This document shows positions 59,549 through 64,000 of a stretch of 64,000 bases of DNA, piece by piece (position 1 is the first letter of the stretch; each line of letters begins with the position of its first letter). The notes under the pieces were generated by a model. The model was not told the DNA's origin and did not search any database. It worked only from the letters and a program-made list of their open reading frames with translations. Where the stretch lies: contig NZ_LMQS01000001.1 of NCBI RefSeq assembly GCF_001424665.1, positions 683,225 to 747,224 on the forward strand, read 5' to 3'. The stretch is from Methylophilus sp. Leaf416 (GTDB taxonomy: Bacteria > Pseudomonadota > Gammaproteobacteria > Burkholderiales > Methylophilaceae). The translations under genes were made by a program, and so were the position numbers.

Positions 59549-60682
59549 ATGCCAGCTTTAAATAGTAACGCCGCGAGATTAGCCACCAGGCTCGCTTTTT
59601 TTGTGGGTGGATTTGGTCTTTCATGCTGGGCACCTTTGATTCCCTTTATGCGGGAGAAGCTGCATCTGGATCCCGGCGTGTTAGGTACATTATTGTTATG
59701 CCTGGGCCTAGGCTCCGTTTCTGCCATGGTGATGACCGGCGCCATCAGTGCGCGTTTTGGTAGCCGCGCCATCATCATCCTGAGTGGCTTCTCGCTTGCC
59801 ATGACCGTCATGCTACTCCCGGTTGCTGAAAGCACCCTGCAACTCGCCATTACCTTATTGTTTTTTGGCGCATCGTTAGGCTCACTGGATGTATCCATGA
59901 ACCTGCACGCAGTCGAGGTAGAAAAAGCTTCCGAGTGTTCATTGATGTCGGGTTTTCATGCCATGTTCAGTGTGGGCGGCTTTGCTGGTTCGGCCATCAT
60001 GACCTTGATGCTGAGTTTGCATATGACCACGTTCAGCAGTGCCTTGGGCTCTGCTATTTTATTAGCCGTATTAATGTTGGCAACCTGGCCTCGGCTATCG
60101 CAAACGCCTAAAGGTGAGCAAGGACAACTTTTTTCCTTGCCCAGAGGTATTGTGCTGATCCTGGCTTTGTTGACCGGCATTGCCTTCCTGGTCGAAGGCG
60201 CCATGCTGGACTGGAGCGCCTTGCTGATTACCGATACCGGTTTAGTACCCACCGCACAAGGCGGCCTGCCCTATATTGTGTTCTCCATTGCCATGCTAAG
60301 CGGCCGTTTTATGGGAGATGGCCTGAGTAATCGTTTAGGGGATCGCACGGTTTTATTATGGGGAGGTATCATCGCAGTGCTGGGGATGTTTATCGCCGTG
60401 CATGCAAGCTCAGCGCTCGCCGCGTTGACAGGATTTCTCCTGATTGGCGCAGGCGCTTCCAATACGGCGCCTATCCTATTCAGGCTGGCAGGTGCGCAAA
60501 CCCAGATGCCGACCGGTCTGGCGGTGGCGGCTATTTCCACTGTTGGCTATTCCGGCGTCTTGCTCGGCCCCGCCTTGATCGGGTTTGTCGCGCAACAAAT
60601 CGGCCTGCCCAATGCATTTATCATGCTGGCATTGCTGCTTGGTTTAGTGCCGGTTTTCTCATTCATGATTACCAAAAAATAA
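59549..60682 (+). CDS. MFS transporter (YbjJ-like)
   Basis: 377 residues from ATG 59549 (AGGAAATCA leader; the longer frame from 59474 has no signal). About 12 TM helices, with the motif FVGGFGLSCWAPLIPFMREKLHL, then SARFGSRAIIILSG (motif A-like) and LEGAMLDWSALLI. YbjJ-type inner membrane transporter. Substrate unknown. Confidence 0.9.
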   Translation: MPALNSNAARLATRLAFFVGGFGLSCWAPLIPFMREKLHLDPGVLGTLLLCLGLGSVSAMVMTGAISARFGSRAIIILSGFSLAMTVMLLPVAESTLQLAITLLFFGASLGSLDVSMNLHAVEVEKASECSLMSGFHAMFSVGGFAGSAIMTLMLSLHMTTFSSALGSAILLAVLMLATWPRLSQTPKGEQGQLFSLPRGIVLILALLTGIAFLVEGAMLDWSALLITDTGLVPTAQGGLPYIVFSIAMLSGRFMGDGLSNRLGDRTVLLWGGIIAVLGMFIAVHASSALAALTGFLLIGAGASNTAPILFRLAGAQTQMPTGLAVAAISTVGYSGVLLGPALIGFVAQQIGLPNAFIMLALLLGLVPVFSFMITKK

Positions 60683-60986
60683 GCCGGAAAAATAAATCGT
60701 GTTGCTGCTTCACTGGCCATTTCATGCTTGTAAAGCAGCAACTTAAGGATGCCTGATTTACCTTATTTGACCGCCACATCATGCCCTGCTGACTCAACGG
60801 CATAGCACCAGCAAACGTGCCGATTACCCAGCATACCCCATATACCAAAAAACACATTAAGCCATTGTTTTAATTAAGTTTTTATAATGGCACACTTTCT
60901 GCAATAAGCAGATTGGTATCACTTCGTTTTGCGCCTGAAAACGCTCGAAAGTCTTATTCCAATCTTTCAAACAGCAGAGAGTTAAA
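60683..60986. other. Intergenic stretch before porin gene
   Basis: 304 bp without a credible gene. A 62-codon minus-strand frame (60669-60857) is not supported by codon pattern or start context. The porin promoter must lie here but I cannot place it with confidence. Confidence 0.4.
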
Positions 60987-62084
60987 ATGACAACAAAATT
61001 AAAAATTCATCGTAAACAGTTAGCGGTTCTCACCGGGATGATCCTCAGCAGCCAGGCTTATGCAGATCCGACTATCCAACGGGATGAAAACCTGTTCCTC
61101 AATATCGGCCTGGCTTCACGCGTGAGCTTCAGTTCGATCAGCGATGCCGCCCAGAACGGTAGAAGCCGCTCAAAAGACTTTGAAGTAGAAGAGGCGCGTT
61201 TATACACCAATGGTAAATTGCATAAAAACGTGACCTATGAATTCAACTTCGCGCGCAATGTCGCTGATGACAAAATCGAATTGCTGGATGGTCACCTGGG
61301 CCTGGAAATCAACAACTACGTGAATATCTGGGCAGGCCGCTTCCTGCCGGCAGCCAGCCGTGCATCCGCCTCGGCACCAATGTATTCCACCACCTTTGAC
61401 TTCCCGATAGCGGAACAGGGTTCTTATGAATTTGCCGGTCGTGACAATGGCGCGGTATTTTTTGGCTGGGACCAAAGTGCCGCATTTAAATACTATGTGT
61501 CTGCGACCAACGGACGCCAGGGCGGCTCAAACCAGTCTGACAACTTGTCATATGCCACCCGCCTGCAATACAACTTCTGGGATACCGAGCCGGGCTTTTA
61601 CAACCTTGCCAGCTATGATGGTAAAAAGTCTATCCTTTCCATCGGCGGTTCCTACCGTTACCAGAAAGACGGCACCGGGACGATTCTTAACCAGGGCGAT
61701 TCCAAATACTGGAACGTGGATGCGCGCCTGGAAAAACCGTTGAGCAATGGCGCGGTGCTGGGCGCTGAAGCGTCTTATTACAATTATGACAACGACAATA
61801 CCGGTGACACCGTATTACCGGAGGCAAAAGGCTTTTTCGTAAATGGTAGTTACACCTTTGCCGATACGGTATGGATAGGTAAATTCCAGCCAAAAGTGAT
61901 TTACCAGGAATTTAACAACGATACCACCGGCCTGGATCGCAAGCGCGTGGATGTGGGCGTGGGTTACCTGATTGATGGTGACAGCAACAAACGTATCGAT
62001 GTGTTCTACTTCAGGGAGAACCGTAATAACCTGCCGGATATCGACGGCATTAAGGCCATTTTCCATGTAGCGCATTTTTTCTAA
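60987..62084 (+). CDS. Phosphate-selective porin-like outer membrane protein (OprO/OprP type)
   Basis: 365 residues: signal peptide about 1-26 (AYA-D), then a beta-barrel. RSKDFEVEEARLYTNGKLHKNVTYEFNF near 55-82 and DGHLGLEINNYVNIWAGRFLPAASR near 92-117 are typical of Porin_O_P proteins, as is the terminal VAHFF. The substrate may be phosphate or another anion; no pho genes lie near. A strong terminator follows. Confidence 0.88.
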   Translation: MTTKLKIHRKQLAVLTGMILSSQAYADPTIQRDENLFLNIGLASRVSFSSISDAAQNGRSRSKDFEVEEARLYTNGKLHKNVTYEFNFARNVADDKIELLDGHLGLEINNYVNIWAGRFLPAASRASASAPMYSTTFDFPIAEQGSYEFAGRDNGAVFFGWDQSAAFKYYVSATNGRQGGSNQSDNLSYATRLQYNFWDTEPGFYNLASYDGKKSILSIGGSYRYQKDGTGTILNQGDSKYWNVDARLEKPLSNGAVLGAEASYYNYDNDNTGDTVLPEAKGFFVNGSYTFADTVWIGKFQPKVIYQEFNNDTTGLDRKRVDVGVGYLIDGDSNKRIDVFYFRENRNNLPDIDGIKAIFHVAHFF

Positions 62085-62104
62085 CCCGCCTGCATTCACA
62101 TCTT

Positions 62105-62133
62105 AAAAAAACGGCTTTCTGAGCCGTTTTTTT
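62105..62133 (+). terminator. Terminator after the porin gene
   Basis: 12-bp stem AAAAAAACGGCT/AGCCGTTTTTTT with loop TTCTG. Confidence 0.95.
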
Positions 62134-62188
62134 ATGGCGAACGCAAGTTTATTTACAACGAGATAAAGTCAACGCTATATTGCATGCT

Positions 62189-63254
62189 CGTCATTCTGGC
62201 GTAGCGATTTCGCACAGCATGCTGTGCTTTCTGCGTAACAGCTGACTTCCGCAGAAGCCAGCGCGCCCTGCAAAAATATCGTCATTCTGGCGGAGGCCAG
62301 AATCCAGGCAAGGTTGATGCCAAGCTTGATTAAATCGAAGAGCGGGTTCTACGCTTGCTGTATTTCCTAAATAGGTATTTCTTCAGAATATTCACTGTTC
62401 TTTTTCGCCTCTAGGCGAGTGTCTTTCCTTTGCTTGCCCAAAGCAAAGGCACCAAAGTAAAGGGCACCCTAGCCTCCGCTTTTTCCCTGTGTTGCTCATC
62501 AGCGCGGGCGGCCAACGAAACTCGCCCTAGCGGCTTGCATAAGACGCAAACCACCGCGGAACTCGAACAGACGCTGGCCGACAACTCCCACGCTGACTGC
62601 GCTACTCGGCGCGTCAGATAGGGGCCCGGGAAAACCACACGCTTTCGCTTGAGTGTAATTCCTTACATTGCATCACGCTCGACAATTGCGGCAAAATAAA
62701 TTAAAGAATTAGAGTTACCAGAGTTTACGCTTTGTTTTCAAACCTCAAAATTCACTTAGCGCCCTCCAACCTTCATGTTCAAATATTGGTTCATCGTGGT
62801 GGTTTTAAACGGGCCCCTATCTGACGCGCCGAGTAGCGCAGGCAAAACAAGAGATAAGGGAGCGTTTGTTTGAGTCCCGCAGCAGCTCACGTTCTATGTG
62901 AGCTGCCAGGTCGAGTTTCGCGACCGCTTGTTTTGACGAGCAACGCAGGAAACAAGCGGAAGCTAGGGTGCCCTTTACTTTGGTGACTTTGCTTTGGGCA
63001 AGCAAAGGAAAGACACTCGCCTAGGGGCGAAATAAAACGGTGAATATTCTGAAGAAATATATATTTAGGATATATAGCAAGCGCAGGACTCGCTATTCGA
63101 TTGACACTAAGTTAATCATCGCCTTGCCTGGATTCTGGCCTCCGCCAGAATGACGTCCTGTTGCATGACGCGCTGGCTTTTGCGTAAGCCAACAGCTCCG
63201 CAGGCGCAGAGCATGCTCTGCGAAATCCCTGCTACACCCTTCGCCGGAATGACG
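62189..63254. repeat. About 1.07-kb imperfect inverted-repeat element without transposase
   Basis: Left arm about 62189-62638 and right arm about 62796-63254 are inverted copies. Matched parts from outside in: CGTCATTCTGG / CCGGAATGACG; GGCGGAGGCCAGAATCCAGG (62291-62310) with its complement at 63127-63146; TTCTTCAGAATATTCAC (62379-62395) with GTGAATATTCTGAAGAA; a CTAGGCGAGTGTCTTTCC block; and GCGCGTCAGATAGGGGCCCG (62609-62628) with its complement near 62809-62828. The ~157-bp centre is AT-rich. No protein is credible inside; it resembles a dispersed MITE-like repeat. Confidence 0.85.
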
Positions 63255-63368
63255 ACCTAGTTCAATTGTCAGATTGCGCTACTGAAATAAGCTCTGACTA
63301 AATGAAACCTCAGACCAGAGAAAGCCACCTCTCCAAAATGAAGTCTCTTAAAAATAAATCATCCCCAA

Positions 63369-64000
63369 TCACTGCTTACCCAAATACGAGTCACTCAACG
63401 CCTGACTGCTTGCTATTGTCTGCGCATCGCCATGATGCGTAATATGCCCACTCTCCAGCACATAGGCATAATCAGCATATCTCAACGCCACCGTGGCATT
63501 CTGCTCAGCCAGCAGGAAACTCAAGCCTTGCGTCTGCTGCAACTGGTGCACAATCTCGAAAATTTCTTCCACGATCTGTGGTGCCAGCCCCATGGAAGGT
63601 TCATCCAGCAGGATCAGCTTTGGGTTTGCCATTAGCGCACGCCCTATCGCCACCATCTGCTGCTCGCCACCAGAGGTATAACCGGCGTGATTCTTACGTA
63701 ATAACTTGAGCCGGGGGAAAAAGTTATACACTTTCTCCAGTTCCTGCGATAACACCTTGGCGGATGGGCGGCGTACAAATGCGCCGGTCAGCAGGTTTTC
63801 TTCTACCGTTAAATGGCCGAAACAATGCCGGCCTTCCAGCACTTGCACCAGGCCTTGTGATACCAGCTGTGCAGGCGTGGCCTGGGTCACATCCAGGCCT
63901 TGGTAAAAAATCCGGCCCTGCACAATTTCACCTCGCTGCGCGGGAATCAGGCCGGAAATGGCTTTGAGTATGGTGCTTTTACCCGCCCCATTTGCGCCCA
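63369..64000 (-). CDS. livF: Branched-chain amino acid type ABC transporter ATPase, partial
   Basis: The gene runs off the right edge of the window, so its amino terminus is missing; 210 codons are visible. Walker A GANGAGKST is readable close to the edge (about 63976-64000), signature TSGGEQQMVAIGRAL, Walker B LILLDEPSMGLAP and H-loop-like FLLAEQNA follow. It matches LivF-type ATPases of hydrophobic amino acid/amide importers; UrtE (urea) is the main alternative. Its partners would be in the unseen sequence to the right. Confidence 0.88.
   Translation of the reverse strand, partial: GANGAGKSTILKAISGLIPAQRGEIVQGRIFYQGLDVTQATPAQLVSQGLVQVLEGRHCFGHLTVEENLLTGAFVRRPSAKVLSQELEKVYNFFPRLKLLRKNHAGYTSGGEQQMVAIGRALMANPKLILLDEPSMGLAPQIVEEIFEIVHQLQQTQGLSFLLAEQNATVALRYADYAYVLESGHITHHGDAQTIASSQALSDSYLGKQ

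Noticed and set aside
60669-60857. 62-codon minus-strand frame between MFS and porin genes
   Set aside because: Composition and start context are poor; overlaps the 3' end of the MFS gene.
62430-62621. Short frames in both arms of the inverted-repeat element as proteins
   Set aside because: The two frames (also 62817-63005) are simply the same repeat sequence read in each arm, with Ala/Arg/Ser-rich composition and no ribosome binding site.

Overview
The window looks like a chromosomal piece of a methylotrophic betaproteobacterium, probably Methylophilaceae (Methylotenera/Methylophilus type). The reasons are the pth-ychF-tRNA(CAT) order, a cytochrome c(L)-like lipoprotein (the electron acceptor of methanol dehydrogenase), an orphan pqqA peptide gene, a PQQ-type sugar dehydrogenase relative and a PEP-CTERM protein. 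This assignment is inferred from gene content; no rRNA is present. Region by region: (1) 1-4.84 kb is core: pth, a CHASE-PAS-GGDEF-EAL protein, ychF and a tRNA with anticodon CAT. (2) 4.80-15.28 kb is a genomic island integrated in that tRNA, bounded by a perfect 41-bp direct repeat (4802-4842 and 15242-15282). It carries a tyrosine integrase, a serine resolvase, small unknown membrane proteins, a Pycsar pair (PycTM effector and PycC pyrimidine cyclase), and a minus-strand operon of an EVE-HNH endonuclease, a two-TM macro-domain protein and a small helical protein, followed by a YkvA protein. Two diverged copies of a ~500-bp non-coding block full of TGTCAC words (11.01-11.51 and 14.46-14.96 kb) bracket the second module, so the island appears to have grown by adding cassettes. 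(3) 15.4-18.5 kb: a PD-(D/E)XK nuclease fused to a DinG/XPD-type Fe-S helicase, and a MntA-like protein that has lost its catalytic residues. (4) 18.6-22.2 kb: a glycine-zipper stress protein and an arsenic operon arsR-arsI-acr3-arsC behind a perfect 22-bp operator-like palindrome. (5) 22.3-31 kb: a fused double PEP-CTERM protein, LysR and AraC regulators each beside a divergent enzyme gene, and an ECF sigma factor with a small membrane partner. (6) 31-32.6 kb: a two-gene Kiwa anti-phage system (kwaB, kwaA) outside the island. (7) 33.3-35.4 kb: a frameshifted DUF4255 gene plus an intact contractile tail-sheath gene, an isolated remnant of a contractile injection system. (8) 32.7-47.9 kb (plus 18.6 kb): a stress-type neighbourhood of small secreted or disordered proteins, cytochrome c(L), SDR, CFA-synthase-like protein, sugar dehydrogenase, topoisomerase IB, a NarL-type regulator, Yip1, DUF2383 and DUF2171 proteins. 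Eleven intergenic sites here match one bipartite box, TCYKAC-N6-WT(C/A/T), usually ATCAG on the right side, at a fairly constant distance upstream of the genes, suggesting a shared regulon. (9) 47.8-62.1 kb: orphan pqqA, nhaA, pldA, aldo/keto reductase, lipoproteins, SDR, LysR, ada, MFS and porin genes. (10) 62.19-63.25 kb is a ~1.07-kb imperfect inverted-repeat element without a transposase, followed by a branched-chain amino acid type ABC ATPase that runs off the window end. How they fit: the island and Kiwa supply phage defence. The box-linked genes look like an envelope/desiccation/general stress programme. The methylotrophy-linked items (PqqA, cytochrome c(L), sugar dehydrogenase) point to periplasmic PQQ-dependent oxidation. 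No CRISPR array or rRNA operon was seen.
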